From Gammaproteobacteria bacterium (GTDB lineage Bacteria > Pseudomonadota > Gammaproteobacteria > Steroidobacterales > UBA11654), in contig DTSX01000055.1 in the NCBI GenBank assembly GCA_012965065.1, positions 1-29,986 of the forward strand: a DNA stretch of 29,986 nucleotides, in the 5' to 3' direction. The translations under genes were made by a program, and so were the position numbers. Of the stretch, positions 14,203 to 23,760 are shown piece after piece; the stretch's first letter is position 1; every line of letters starts with the position of its first letter. Under the pieces are notes generated by a model. The model was not told the DNA's origin. It did not search any database and worked only from the letters and a program-made list of their open reading frames with translations.

Positions 14203-15621
14203 CAGATTTGATGAAATAATCTGTCGACAAAAATCCAGTATGGGTTTGGGGTATAAACCGATTAAAAGTATAGCTATTCCTGTGAATGATACGACGGCTT
14301 TTTGTAAAATCGTAGATTCTGGTTGTCCAATTTCCTGATTTGTTTTCTCAAAATAAATAAACCAAATAACTCGCAGGTAATAAAAGGCAGCGACAACTGT
14401 CATGAGAATGGCAATTATGGCTGTATAAACCATATTGGCTTCTACCAAAGAAGATAAAACACTCCATTTCGCATAAAACCCAGCAAAAGGAGGTATTCCA
14501 ATCATACTGCACATGGAAAACAGCATAATTAATGAGAGCCATGGGTGTGAGCTGTTTAAGTCTTTGAAGTCTTTGAGCAATTTCACTTCACGGTGTTTCG
14601 AGGACAAGACCTCAATAACCATAAAGGCAACCATGGTCATTAAAACGTATATTAATAGGTAAAATAATGAACTTTCCAAGCCGTCTTTAGTTCCAGTAGC
14701 GATTCCTAAAAAGATAAACCCAATATGCCCTATAGCCGAGTATCCCAATAATCTTTTAAAATTATTTTGGCTAATTGCGATTAAATTCCCAATAATTAAT
14801 GAAATCATTCCTAAGGCATAGATCATGACAACCCAAGTTTCTGAAATACTTATAAATGCATCAATCAGCAGTCGATACAACAGAGCAAACGCAGCAATTT
14901 TTGGTGCTGTGGAGATAAATAAAGCCACTGGTGTTGAAGCGCCTTGGTAAGTATCAGGTACCCAGCTGTGAAAAGGAATCGCCCCAAACTTAAAAGCAAT
15001 GCCACATAAAATAAAGCCGACTGCAATTTTCAGCTCCAAGGTATTGTTAACAATCATAACGTTTAACAAATTAATATTGAGCGTTCCGTATATTCCATAT
15101 ATCAAAGATATTCCATATAAGAATATTGCTGAAGCAATAACACCAAGTATAAAAAATTTCATTGCCGCTTCGGTGGATTCAATTGAATTTTTGTTTGCTG
15201 CAACTAAACCGTAAAGCGACAGAGCCAGTGTCTCTAATCCTAAATAAATAGTTAATAAGTTCGCAGCAGAACAAATAATTGATATTCCTAGTGTTGCAAA
15301 CAATTCAATTAACAATATTTCACTCTGATTTATTTTTTCATTAATTGTCGTAGACAGGACAACTAATAAAACAGCTACGTACGCCGATATTTTTAAACCA
15401 ATAGCCAGTGGATCGATGATAAATTGACCATTAAATAGAATTTCCACATCGTGGTTGAACAAAGGCACAGCTGTTGCTGTTGCAATGACAAGAGTTAAAA
15501 CAGCAAGAATCTGTGATGTTGATCTATGGGGCGTACGAATAAAACTGTTCACCAAGACCATCAAACAAATTCCCGCAGCTAATGTTAATTCAGGGATGAT
15601 GGGCTTTATTATATTAATCAT
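14191..15621 (-). CDS. nuoN: NADH-quinone oxidoreductase subunit N
   Basis: NuoN is one of three antiporter-like proton-pumping subunits in the complex I membrane arm. The 476-residue product is almost wholly hydrophobic with about 14 membrane segments. It has the key glutamate in YLGLETLALSLYGL and the lysine/discontinuous-helix motif FKFGAIPFHSWVPDTYQG. It is the last gene of the nuo operon, 9 nt after nuoM. Its stop is 31 nt from the tRNA-fMet gene, with no terminator seen between them. Confidence 0.97.
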   Translation of the reverse strand: MINIIKPIIPELTLAAGICLMVLVNSFIRTPHRSTSQILAVLTLVIATATAVPLFNHDVEILFNGQFIIDPLAIGLKISAYVAVLLVVLSTTINEKINQSEILLIELFATLGISIICSAANLLTIYLGLETLALSLYGLVAANKNSIESTEAAMKFFILGVIASAIFLYGISLIYGIYGTLNINLLNVMIVNNTLELKIAVGFILCGIAFKFGAIPFHSWVPDTYQGASTPVALFISTAPKIAAFALLYRLLIDAFISISETWVVMIYALGMISLIIGNLIAISQNNFKRLLGYSAIGHIGFIFLGIATGTKDGLESSLFYLLIYVLMTMVAFMVIEVLSSKHREVKLLKDFKDLNSSHPWLSLIMLFSMCSMIGIPPFAGFYAKWSVLSSLVEANMVYTAIIAILMTVVAAFYYLRVIWFIYFEKTNQEIGQPESTILQKAVVSFTGIAILLIGLYPKPILDFCRQIISSNLLLD

Positions 15622-15630
15622 TAGTCTGAT

Positions 15631-17127
15631 TTATAATTTTGAAAAAGTTATATGATTCACTAAGTTTTCTATGCTTGTGGACATTATTTCAACAAGTGGT
15701 GCAGGCCATAGACCCAAACTTAAAACCAAAAATGCCAAAGTTACCAAAGGCAAAGCTTCTATCACAGTCATCTCCTGCATTCCTGAGATTCGTTCATTCA
15801 ACGGTTTACCAAAAATTACTCTTTTAATTAACCACAGTGAATATGAAGCGCCGATAATAAGGGTTATTGCAGCAAAAAATGCTACCCAAAGATTCATCCT
15901 GAAACTGGCTAAAATGATAGTGAATTCTCCAACAAATCCAGACGTACCGGGAACAGCAGCGTTGGCTAGTACGAAAAATACCATTAAGGTTGCAAATTTT
16001 GGCATGGAATTAACAACGCCGCGGTAACCTGAGATCAATCTGGTGTGCAACCGATCGTACATAACCCCAACACACAGAAATAAGGCCGCAGAAATCAACC
16101 CATGGGATATCATCTGAATCATAGCTCCAGTAAGTGCGAGGCTCATTGTTTCAGAGCTAGCCGTTTGGGTACCGATATTAAAGAAAACAAATGCTCCAAG
16201 GGTTACAAAACCCATATGTGATATTGATGAGTAGGCTATGAGCTTTTTCATGTCGGTCTGCGCTATTGCCACCAGACCGATATAGATAATTGCAACTAAT
16301 GACAAAGCTATCATAAAGCTAGAAAGATAAGCTGATGCGTCGGGTGCGATGGGCAGACTAAACCTCAGAAAACCATAACCACCCATTTTTAATAAGATTG
16401 CTGCCAAAATCACAGATCCACCTGTTGGTGCCTCCACGTGAGCATCCGGTAACCATGTGTGAACTGGCCACATTGGTATTTTGACTGCAAAGGCAAATAA
16501 AAATGCCAGAAAGATCAGTAATTGTTCACGCATTGACAACGGAACAGAGTGAAAATCTGATATCGAATAACCGCCTGTTTTAAAATAAAGATAGATCAAT
16601 GCAATCAGCATAAATACCGAACCCAGAAACGTGTACAAGAAAAATTTTACAGTTGCATAAACCCGGTTGTTGCCTCCCCAGAGGCCAATAATGATGAACA
16701 TGGGAATAAGCATTGACTCCCAAAAGAGATAAAATAAAAACCCGTCCAAGGCACAGAATACGCCAATCATCAATCCTTCCATAATTAGAAAAGAAGCCAG
16801 ATACTGGTGATATTTTTGTTTTGGTGAAGTTCTTGAAGTCACAACAACTATAGGAGTCAGTAAGGATGTCAATAAAATTAATGGGTATGAAATACCATCA
16901 ATTCCGAGATGGTATTGGATATTAAATTGGGTTATCCAGTTGACTTGTTCAACAAATTGGAACTGATTCAGACTTGGATCAAATTTGATGCCAACAAACA
17001 GGGCAAATGCGAACACAAACAACGATGCGAGCAGTGCCAACCCATAGGCTTTCCCTGCATGCTTATCCCCCATTAGGACGATGGCAATGGCAACAACGAT
17101 GGGGATGAATATAAGTAAAGACAGCAT
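15631..17127 (-). CDS. nuoM: NADH-quinone oxidoreductase subunit M
   Basis: NuoM is the middle antiporter-like subunit of the proton-pumping arm. The 498-residue polytopic product shows LFYLFWESMLIPMFIIIG with the conserved glutamate, FAVKIPMWPVHTWLPDAH with the lysine, and SSISHMGFV. These are diagnostic for the Mrp-antiporter family branch of NuoM. Length is normal. It follows nuoL after 22 nt and precedes nuoN after 9 nt. Confidence 0.97.
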   Translation of the reverse strand: MLSLLIFIPIVVAIAIVLMGDKHAGKAYGLALLASLFVFAFALFVGIKFDPSLNQFQFVEQVNWITQFNIQYHLGIDGISYPLILLTSLLTPIVVVTSRTSPKQKYHQYLASFLIMEGLMIGVFCALDGFLFYLFWESMLIPMFIIIGLWGGNNRVYATVKFFLYTFLGSVFMLIALIYLYFKTGGYSISDFHSVPLSMREQLLIFLAFLFAFAVKIPMWPVHTWLPDAHVEAPTGGSVILAAILLKMGGYGFLRFSLPIAPDASAYLSSFMIALSLVAIIYIGLVAIAQTDMKKLIAYSSISHMGFVTLGAFVFFNIGTQTASSETMSLALTGAMIQMISHGLISAALFLCVGVMYDRLHTRLISGYRGVVNSMPKFATLMVFFVLANAAVPGTSGFVGEFTIILASFRMNLWVAFFAAITLIIGASYSLWLIKRVIFGKPLNERISGMQEMTVIEALPLVTLAFLVLSLGLWPAPLVEIMSTSIENLVNHITFSKL

Positions 17128-17149
17128 GATCAGTTTTCTATTTACACCC

Positions 17150-19090
17150 TCATGATTTGATAATTACCCAGGCAAGCAATAACGACAGGCCTATCACCAT
17201 CATCAAGGCATAATGGTATATATATCCTGTCTGCATCTTTTTGGTAATTGTGGACAATTTTTGAATTCTAATTGCTGTTCCATTGACCAAAAAATCATCA
17301 ATAATTTTGATATCCCCAAATTTCCAAAACGCCGAGCCTAACTTGGCAGTATTTTTTGCAATGACATTTTCATAAAAATGATCAAAATAGAATTTATTGA
17401 CCAACACCCTATGTATCGTGGTGAATTGGTTACTTATTTTGTATGGTAATTCAGGTTTTTTAATGTAACCAACCCATGCTGCAAATATGCCAATAACAGA
17501 AAGATAAATAACCGGTCCAGAAAAAGAATGGATCAGAAAAGACAAAGGGCTTTGATATTCAAAACCAAACAGTTCATAGCTCGATATCTGACGGATCGAG
17601 TCCGAGAAAAAGTCACCAAAAACCAGCACTCCAAATGTTGGCCATGCAATAAGTATAGAAGGAATGGACAATAAGATTAATGGGATCAAAATTACCCACG
17701 ATGATTCCTTAATTTGTTCTCCGCCTTTGAATCTTGTTTGACCGTGAAAAACCATAAATAAGAATCTAAACGTATACAGTGCGGTTACAAAAACACCAAT
17801 CAAAACACAATAATAAGCAAATTCTGATCCCACGGTGGAAGAATGGGCAACTGCTTCAATTAAAGCATCTTTTGAGAAAAATCCGGCAAATCCAGGAAAA
17901 CCTATGAGTGAAAGCGATCCTATCAAAGCAGCCAGATAGGTGATAGGCATGTATTGCTTCAATCCACCCATTTTTCTAATATCTTGTTCATGGTGCAGTG
18001 CAATGATCACTGATCCTGCTGCTAGAAATAACAAAGATTTAAAAAAAGCATGGGTCATTAAATGAAATACGCTTGCCGAATATGCAGAAACCCCAGCAGC
18101 AACCATCATATATCCCAATTGGGATATTGTTGAGTAGGCAATTATCCTTTTAATATCACACATAACAATGCCTAATAATCCAGCGCATAAAGCAGTGGTT
18201 GCACCAACAATCAAAACCACTGACAGTGCCACTGAAGACAATTCAAACAAAGGTGACATTCGAGCCACCATGTAAACCCCGGCAGTTACCATGGTCGCTG
18301 CATGAATCAGTGCTGAAATTGGGGTTGGGCCTTCCATAGAATCTGGCAGCCATACGTGAAGTGGCATTTGGGCAGATTTACCCATTGCCCCGAAAAATAA
18401 CAAAAGACACGCCAGGGTGATAGCTGACACAGAATAACCGTTGGTTATGGAAATCTTTGCCTTGACCAGTTCTGTGCTTGAGTTAAATATCGTTTGATAA
18501 TCAAGTGAACCGATGATTGAAAATATGACTGCTATTCCTAAAAGCAGTCCCATGTCACCTACTCTATTCACAATAAAAGCTTTAAAATTTGCCTGAATGG
18601 CCGATTCTTTTTTGTACCAAAATCCAATTAATAAATAGGACATCAAACCAACGCCTTCCCATCCAAAAAATAATTGGAGAAGGTTGTTTGACATCACCAA
18701 CAGCAACATTGCAAAAGTAAACAACGATATGTAGCAGAAAAACCTATGGTAACCAGGATCATCATGCATATAACCGATACTATAAATATGGACCATCAAA
18801 GATATAAAAGTCACAACAGCCATCATGCTGACAGTCAGATGATCAATTAAAATGCCCGCTTTAAAATTAAACCCAGCTATTGACATCCATTCATAAATGT
18901 TTTGGTTTAGAAACAAACTCGGATTCAGGAAAACTTCCACCAGAATCCAACAAGAAATTGAGAAGGAGATAAAAATACCAAGTGTTGTTATCCAGTGTGT
19001 AAAAGATTTGTTTACCTTAGACCCAATGAGACCGGCCAACAATCCACCGACCAACGGTGTAATCAAAGCAATTAAACTTAACTCGTACAC
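17150..19090 (-). CDS. nuoL: NADH-quinone oxidoreductase subunit L
   Basis: NuoL is the distal antiporter-like subunit, whose long lateral helix runs along NuoM and NuoN. The 646-residue product has FFGWEGVGLMSYLLIGFWY with the key glutamate, GKSAQMPLHVWLPDSMEGPT with the lysine, and STISQLGYM. A long C-terminal part fits the lateral helix and a last anchor (about 625-643). It starts with GTG, 4 nt after the nuoK stop. Length is slightly above the E. coli 613. Confidence 0.97.
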   Translation of the reverse strand: MYELSLIALITPLVGGLLAGLIGSKVNKSFTHWITTLGIFISFSISCWILVEVFLNPSLFLNQNIYEWMSIAGFNFKAGILIDHLTVSMMAVVTFISLMVHIYSIGYMHDDPGYHRFFCYISLFTFAMLLLVMSNNLLQLFFGWEGVGLMSYLLIGFWYKKESAIQANFKAFIVNRVGDMGLLLGIAVIFSIIGSLDYQTIFNSSTELVKAKISITNGYSVSAITLACLLLFFGAMGKSAQMPLHVWLPDSMEGPTPISALIHAATMVTAGVYMVARMSPLFELSSVALSVVLIVGATTALCAGLLGIVMCDIKRIIAYSTISQLGYMMVAAGVSAYSASVFHLMTHAFFKSLLFLAAGSVIIALHHEQDIRKMGGLKQYMPITYLAALIGSLSLIGFPGFAGFFSKDALIEAVAHSSTVGSEFAYYCVLIGVFVTALYTFRFLFMVFHGQTRFKGGEQIKESSWVILIPLILLSIPSILIAWPTFGVLVFGDFFSDSIRQISSYELFGFEYQSPLSFLIHSFSGPVIYLSVIGIFAAWVGYIKKPELPYKISNQFTTIHRVLVNKFYFDHFYENVIAKNTAKLGSAFWKFGDIKIIDDFLVNGTAIRIQKLSTITKKMQTGYIYHYALMMVIGLSLLLAWVIIKS

Positions 19091-19094
19091 AGAT

Positions 19095-19400
19095 TTATTC
19101 TCTTAATGTTTGTAATTCCTGCACGTCAATTGAGTCTTTATTGCGATAAAGTACAACCAATATGGCAAGGCCGATAGCTGCTTCAGCAGCGGCAACTGTC
19201 AAGATAAAAAATACAAAAATCTGACCGGTAATATCTTGATTAAAGTAAGAAAAAGCAATGAAATTAAAATTGACTGCGAGCAGCAATAATTCGGTGCACA
19301 TCAACAAGATGATGATATTTTTTCGGTTGATAATAATACCCATCACACCAATTGCAAATACGATTGCAGCCAAAGTTAAGTATGATTGAAGAGCTAACAC
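19095..19400 (-). CDS. nuoK: NADH-quinone oxidoreductase subunit K
   Basis: NuoK is a three-helix membrane subunit at the junction of the quinone site and the pumps. The 101-residue product keeps both buried glutamates (Glu37 in CTELLLLAVN and Glu73 in AAAEAAIGLA), equivalent to Glu36 and Glu72 of E. coli. The start is a GTG directly after the nuoJ TAA; no in-frame ATG lies near, and the N-terminus LALQSYLTLAAI matches the family. Confidence 0.96.
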   Translation of the reverse strand: MLALQSYLTLAAIVFAIGVMGIIINRKNIIILLMCTELLLLAVNFNFIAFSYFNQDITGQIFVFFILTVAAAEAAIGLAILVVLYRNKDSIDVQELQTLRE

Positions 19401-20006
19401 TTAATTCTTCTCACTTTTTAAATCAACTAATTTCATTCGTTTTGTTGGGTCAATATTGACTTGTTCGCTGACTATTTGTCTTTTCAAACCTTCACGACGT
19501 CTCAAGGTTAGAGAAATAGAAACAACGATTGCCAACAGTAAAATAAATCCTGCTATTTCAAACGAATATAAGTAATCAGTAAACAACGCTGTTCCCAGCA
19601 GTGTTGTATTACCAACACTGGTGTCTAAAACGCTGATTGGTGAGGATGTCATGGAAAATTGATCCGACCGGATCCAAATTAAAGTGATTAATTCACCAAC
19701 AATAATTAGTCCAATAAACAGGGCAAATGGAGCTATTTTGTTGAATCTAGATGTCCTAATAACATCACTGATATTCAACATCATCACAACAAATAAAAAC
19801 AAGACCATAACAGCACCGACATACACAAGAATCAAAACAATAGCCAAAAATTCTGCTTGCAACAAAAGCCACAATGCGGCACTTGTGATAAAACTTAGAA
19901 TCAGTGATATGGCTGAATAGACTGGGTTTTTAAACAATATAACGCCAAGACTAGTGAGGACCAATATTGAGGAAAAAACATAAAATATTATTTCAATAAA
20001 TGCCAT
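19401..20006 (-). CDS. nuoJ: NADH-quinone oxidoreductase subunit J
   Basis: NuoJ is a five-helix membrane subunit of complex I. The 201-residue product shows the family pattern NPVYSAISLILSF near the start and LVYVGAVMVLFLFVVMML, the helix with the pi-bulge that changes shape during turnover. A variable loop and a last helix (GFILLLAIVVSISL) follow, then a hydrophilic tail. It lies between nuoI (6 nt) and nuoK (0 nt). Confidence 0.95.
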   Translation of the reverse strand: MAFIEIIFYVFSSILVLTSLGVILFKNPVYSAISLILSFITSAALWLLLQAEFLAIVLILVYVGAVMVLFLFVVMMLNISDVIRTSRFNKIAPFALFIGLIIVGELITLIWIRSDQFSMTSSPISVLDTSVGNTTLLGTALFTDYLYSFEIAGFILLLAIVVSISLTLRRREGLKRQIVSEQVNIDPTKRMKLVDLKSEKN

Positions 20007-20012
20007 GTTCAG

Positions 20013-20498
20013 CTATTTATAATGGTGATCTTTTTCTTTTTTACGCACAATTTTTTCACGGTAATCGTCTCCAAGTTGCAACAACATTTCTTTGGTTTGG
20101 AGTCTCTGATGGTTTTCAGTCATGTGGTATTCAAAGATATCGGTTTCCACAATTGCATCTACTGGGCAAGCTTCCTCACAAAAGCCACAGTAAACACATT
20201 TGAAAGCATCTATATCAAATCGTGTGGTTCGTCTTGTTCCATCTTCACTTTCTTCTGAATCAATTGAAATAGCATTGGCAGGACAAACAGCTGAACACAG
20301 TTTGCAAGCAATGCAACGTTCTTCGCCGTTTTCGTATTTCATCAAAGCGAGCTTGCCTCTAAATCGGTTAGAAATGGGTGTTTTAACTTCTGGGTACTGA
20401 ACTGTGATTTTTGGTTTGAAGAAGTTTTTCAGGGTTACTTTTAAGCCCTTTAATAAATCTATCAAGGTTAAAGTTTTAATTATATTTAGAATTTTCAT
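20013..20498 (-). CDS. nuoI: NADH-quinone oxidoreductase subunit I (2x[4Fe-4S])
   Basis: NuoI carries clusters N6a and N6b that pass electrons toward the quinone. Both ferredoxin motifs are intact: CIACKLCSAVCP and CVYCGFCEEACP. From the ATG at 20496-20498 the protein has 161 residues and overlaps the nuoH stop as ATGA. A TTG four codons upstream (20510) is also in frame, but the coupled ATG with GGA 7 nt before it is the more likely start. Confidence 0.96.
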   Translation of the reverse strand: MKILNIIKTLTLIDLLKGLKVTLKNFFKPKITVQYPEVKTPISNRFRGKLALMKYENGEERCIACKLCSAVCPANAISIDSEESEDGTRRTTRFDIDAFKCVYCGFCEEACPVDAIVETDIFEYHMTENHQRLQTKEMLLQLGDDYREKIVRKKEKDHHYK

Positions 20499-21565
20499 GC
20501 AACTTTCCAAGGGCCTACATTCGCCAGAAACATGACCCCTTCTACACCGATCCAGATAATTGTTATCGGTATAAGCACTTTCCAGCCTAGTTTCATGATT
20601 TGATCGTATCGATAACGGGGAAATGAAGCCCTCAACCAGAAAAAAGTAAATAAAAAGAAACTTACTTTAACCGCTAGCCAGAGTATGCTCGGTTCCATTA
20701 AAAATTCCAAAGAAGTATTCATTAAGTAATTGGATCCTGCAAAAAAACTCTCCCATCCTCCCAAAAACATGATTGATGTTAGAGTTGCAATCAACAGCAT
20801 ATTGACATATTCAGCCAAAAAGAATATTGCAAAAGCTGCACCTGAATACTCTACATGGAAACCAGCGACAATTTCCGACTCTCCTTCTGCGACATCAAAA
20901 GGGTGGCGATTTGTTTCGGCAATACCTGAAATAAAATAAACAAAAAACAATGGAAACAAAGGGATCCAAAACCAGTGTAAGATTCCTCCTGATTGAGCGG
21001 CAACAATATCACCTAAGTTTAGACTTCCTCCAGCCATTAAGACTCCAACCAGGGCAAACCCCATTGCTATTTCGTAAGCGACCATTTGAGCTGCAGAACG
21101 CATTGCACCTAAAAAAGCATATTTTGAATTGGAAGCCCATCCAGCTAAAATTACCCCATAGACACTGAATGAAGTTAGGGCCAGAAGATACAGAATCCCC
21201 GCATCGATGTCAGCAATAATAAAGGTTTCATTCAAAGGAATAACCGCCCATGCTGCAAGAGCTGGAATCAGTGACAGCAAAGGCGCGGTTAAAAATAAGA
21301 AACGATCGGCATTCGATGGCACAATCACTTCTTTTATAAAGAGTTTAATCACGTCAGCAAAGGATTGAAACCAGCCCTTGGGTCCAACCCTGTTGGGGCC
21401 AATTCTTTGATGCATGAAAGCAATGACTTTTCTTTCGAAAAAAACCAAAAAAGCGGCACCTAATATTAAAGCAACAAGCAAAATAATAATTTTCATAAAA
21501 GGAACCACAAACCTAATGCTCTCTGGAGGCAAGAAGTCAAATAATATTGTTAAAAACTCATCCAT
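20495..21565 (-). CDS. nuoH: NADH-quinone oxidoreductase subunit H
   Basis: NuoH forms the quinone chamber with NuoB and NuoD. The 356-residue product has about eight or nine membrane helices, ERKVIAFMHQRIGPNRVGP near the N-terminus, and the conserved acidic loop ETNRHPFDVAEGESEIVAG that lines the quinone tunnel. PFL-like FFWLRASFPRYRYDQIMKLG lies near the C-terminus. It begins 2 nt after nuoG and overlaps nuoI by 4 nt. Confidence 0.97.
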   Translation of the reverse strand: MDEFLTILFDFLPPESIRFVVPFMKIIILLVALILGAAFLVFFERKVIAFMHQRIGPNRVGPKGWFQSFADVIKLFIKEVIVPSNADRFLFLTAPLLSLIPALAAWAVIPLNETFIIADIDAGILYLLALTSFSVYGVILAGWASNSKYAFLGAMRSAAQMVAYEIAMGFALVGVLMAGGSLNLGDIVAAQSGGILHWFWIPLFPLFFVYFISGIAETNRHPFDVAEGESEIVAGFHVEYSGAAFAIFFLAEYVNMLLIATLTSIMFLGGWESFFAGSNYLMNTSLEFLMEPSILWLAVKVSFFLFTFFWLRASFPRYRYDQIMKLGWKVLIPITIIWIGVEGVMFLANVGPWKVA

Positions 21566-21567
21566 TT

Positions 21568-23745
21568 TTATTGGTCCTCACTGAATTGAGACAGTGCATC
21601 CTTGGTCTGTTGCAGCGGCCTAGATCTTCTGGTGATTGAATCAACATCGTATAGATGAGAGGATACTGATGAATAGTTTTTGGTTGTTTTTAGTACTTTT
21701 TCTGGGATTTCCAGAAGTCGATTATGGGTGTTTTTTGTTTCATCAATAAATTTTTTAATTTTTTCTTTCAAATTGTCCAGTGAGGGCATGGGTAATTTTG
21801 ACCCTTCAATGATTTGAAGTAATAATTCTTGGTTTGAAGGGTTGTCTTTCGCCAGATCAAGTTGAAGATTGAAATCTTGGATCATGCCAGATGCATTAAT
21901 AAATGCCCCTTTGGATTCATACGGTGTTTTCAGTGGAAACATAATGTCTGCATTCTCTTTCATAAAAGGGGTGATAAAAGGTGAAAACTGGACGGTGGTT
22001 TGGCTCCCGACAATTGACTGATTTAGTTTTTCTTGATACAGACAGTCTTCTGGTTCAATTCCATACAATACAATGAGTTGATGATTTTTAGTGCACATCT
22101 CAAGGGCATTCAAACCTAACTCATGGCTTTCTCCGAAAGCTTTTCTATGCGGGATGCAGCCGGTTAGATAAGCACCTGTTGCATTGGCTCCGTGGGTCAA
22201 TTCACCAAACGATGAATTGCTGACATATGATAAAAGATTGAGATAACTTCTAATCAATGCATATTCGGAGTGGCTATGACAAAGAAGGCCAGATAGCAAG
22301 AAACTCTGTTCATGATTAGCTAAGGATTTGGCTATTTGGTAATGAGAAAGTGAAGGCGTTGGTAATGCATTCAAAACATCTTCAATATGAGACGGCAGTT
22401 TGTTTACTGCATCATCATTTGAGGCTTTCAGAACCAACGCTAAATTCTCAGCTAGGGCTTCTTGGCCTGATAAAATAAAATTATCTATTGGAAAGTAATA
22501 TTCACTGTATTCTTGATTTATAAAATTAACTGATGCACCTTGATCAGCTGCTTTTTTTACCCAATGAGCAATTAGAGGGGTTTCCTTTCTTAAATCTGAA
22601 CCGATGATCAGAATTGACTTCATGTTTTCAATTTGGTGCGGTTTGATATCAAAATTAGGAAATATTGGATCCAAAGAATCTCCTGTAAAATCAATTTGCC
22701 TGATTCTATGGTCAATGTTATTGAAACCCAAACTTCTCATTAAGTATGCGTACAAGTATTGCTCGTTCAGTGCAGTTGATGAAGAAATTAGAGCTGCAAC
22801 TCCATTTTTACTTTTCTTGTTTTGCAGTGTTATTAAAACTTTGCTAAAAGCATCAATTGCTTCCTCCCATGTCGCCTCTTCCAGAACTCCATTTTTACGA
22901 AGCATGGGTACGGTCAGTCGATCATCGCTATATATACCATCGAATGCAAAGCGATCTCGATCCGATATCCAAACTTCATTAATTTCTGGATTGGCTTTAG
23001 GAACAATTCGTTTGATCTTATCGCCCTTAACGTGCAAAAACATGTTTGAACCGACACAGTCATGGGGAGAAACACTTTCGATTTGATCGAGCTCCCAAGT
23101 CCTATCTGTATAACGGTAAGGTTTGTTATTGAGTGCCCCAACTGGGCAGATGTCTATCATGTTTCCAGATAATTCATGATCAACTGTTTTTTCTACAAAG
23201 GTACTGATTGTTGAAGATTCACCTCTACCAATAGTTCCAAGCTCTGGCAATCCAGCTATTTCCGTACCAAATCTGACACATCGTGTGCATAAAATACACC
23301 GAGTCATATCGGTGGATATCAAAGGTCCTAAATTATCATCCGGTAAAGTTCGTTTCTTTACTTCGAATCTTGATTCATTCCTGCCATGACTGTAAGCCAA
23401 ATCTTGCAGCTCACATTCACCACCTTGGTCACATATTGGACAATCCAGTGGATGATTGATTAGCAAAAATTCCATGGTGGCTTGTTGTGCCAATTCAGCA
23501 CTCTCGGACGTAGTCTTAACAACCATCCCTTCAGAAACTTCTGTTGCACAGGCCGGCAATGCATTTGTAGAGTTCTCTACTTCAACAAGGCACATCCTGC
23601 AGTTTGCTGCGATAGAGAGTTTCTCGTGATAACAAAACCGAGGGATATGAATGCCCAGCTGGTCAGTTGCCTCTATCAGCATTTGACCAGAATTAACTTT
23701 ATATTCCTGATCATCAATCGTAATGGTAATTTTAGGCTCACTCAT
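21568..23745 (-). CDS. nuoG: NADH-quinone oxidoreductase subunit G
   Basis: NuoG carries clusters N1b, N4 and N5 in the peripheral arm. The 725-residue product has the [2Fe-2S] cysteines 38, 49, 52 and 66; the N5 set His98, Cys102, Cys105 and Cys111 (HPLDCPICDQGGEC); and the N4 set Cys150, Cys153, Cys156 and Cys200 (RCILCTRC, DICPVGAL). The extra N7 cysteines of E. coli NuoG are absent; only Cys230 is found there. The rest is the molybdopterin-oxidoreductase-like domain, which holds no cofactor in complex I. AAGGA lies 7 nt before the ATG. Confidence 0.97.
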   Translation of the reverse strand: MSEPKITITIDDQEYKVNSGQMLIEATDQLGIHIPRFCYHEKLSIAANCRMCLVEVENSTNALPACATEVSEGMVVKTTSESAELAQQATMEFLLINHPLDCPICDQGGECELQDLAYSHGRNESRFEVKKRTLPDDNLGPLISTDMTRCILCTRCVRFGTEIAGLPELGTIGRGESSTISTFVEKTVDHELSGNMIDICPVGALNNKPYRYTDRTWELDQIESVSPHDCVGSNMFLHVKGDKIKRIVPKANPEINEVWISDRDRFAFDGIYSDDRLTVPMLRKNGVLEEATWEEAIDAFSKVLITLQNKKSKNGVAALISSSTALNEQYLYAYLMRSLGFNNIDHRIRQIDFTGDSLDPIFPNFDIKPHQIENMKSILIIGSDLRKETPLIAHWVKKAADQGASVNFINQEYSEYYFPIDNFILSGQEALAENLALVLKASNDDAVNKLPSHIEDVLNALPTPSLSHYQIAKSLANHEQSFLLSGLLCHSHSEYALIRSYLNLLSYVSNSSFGELTHGANATGAYLTGCIPHRKAFGESHELGLNALEMCTKNHQLIVLYGIEPEDCLYQEKLNQSIVGSQTTVQFSPFITPFMKENADIMFPLKTPYESKGAFINASGMIQDFNLQLDLAKDNPSNQELLLQIIEGSKLPMPSLDNLKEKIKKFIDETKNTHNRLLEIPEKVLKTTKNYSSVSSHLYDVDSITRRSRPLQQTKDALSQFSEDQ

Positions 23746-23760
23746 GATTTGATCCTTGTA

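Noticed and set aside
20499..20510. TTG at 20510 as the nuoI start
   Set aside because: The ATG at 20498 gives the usual ATGA overlap with nuoH and fits the family N-terminus.
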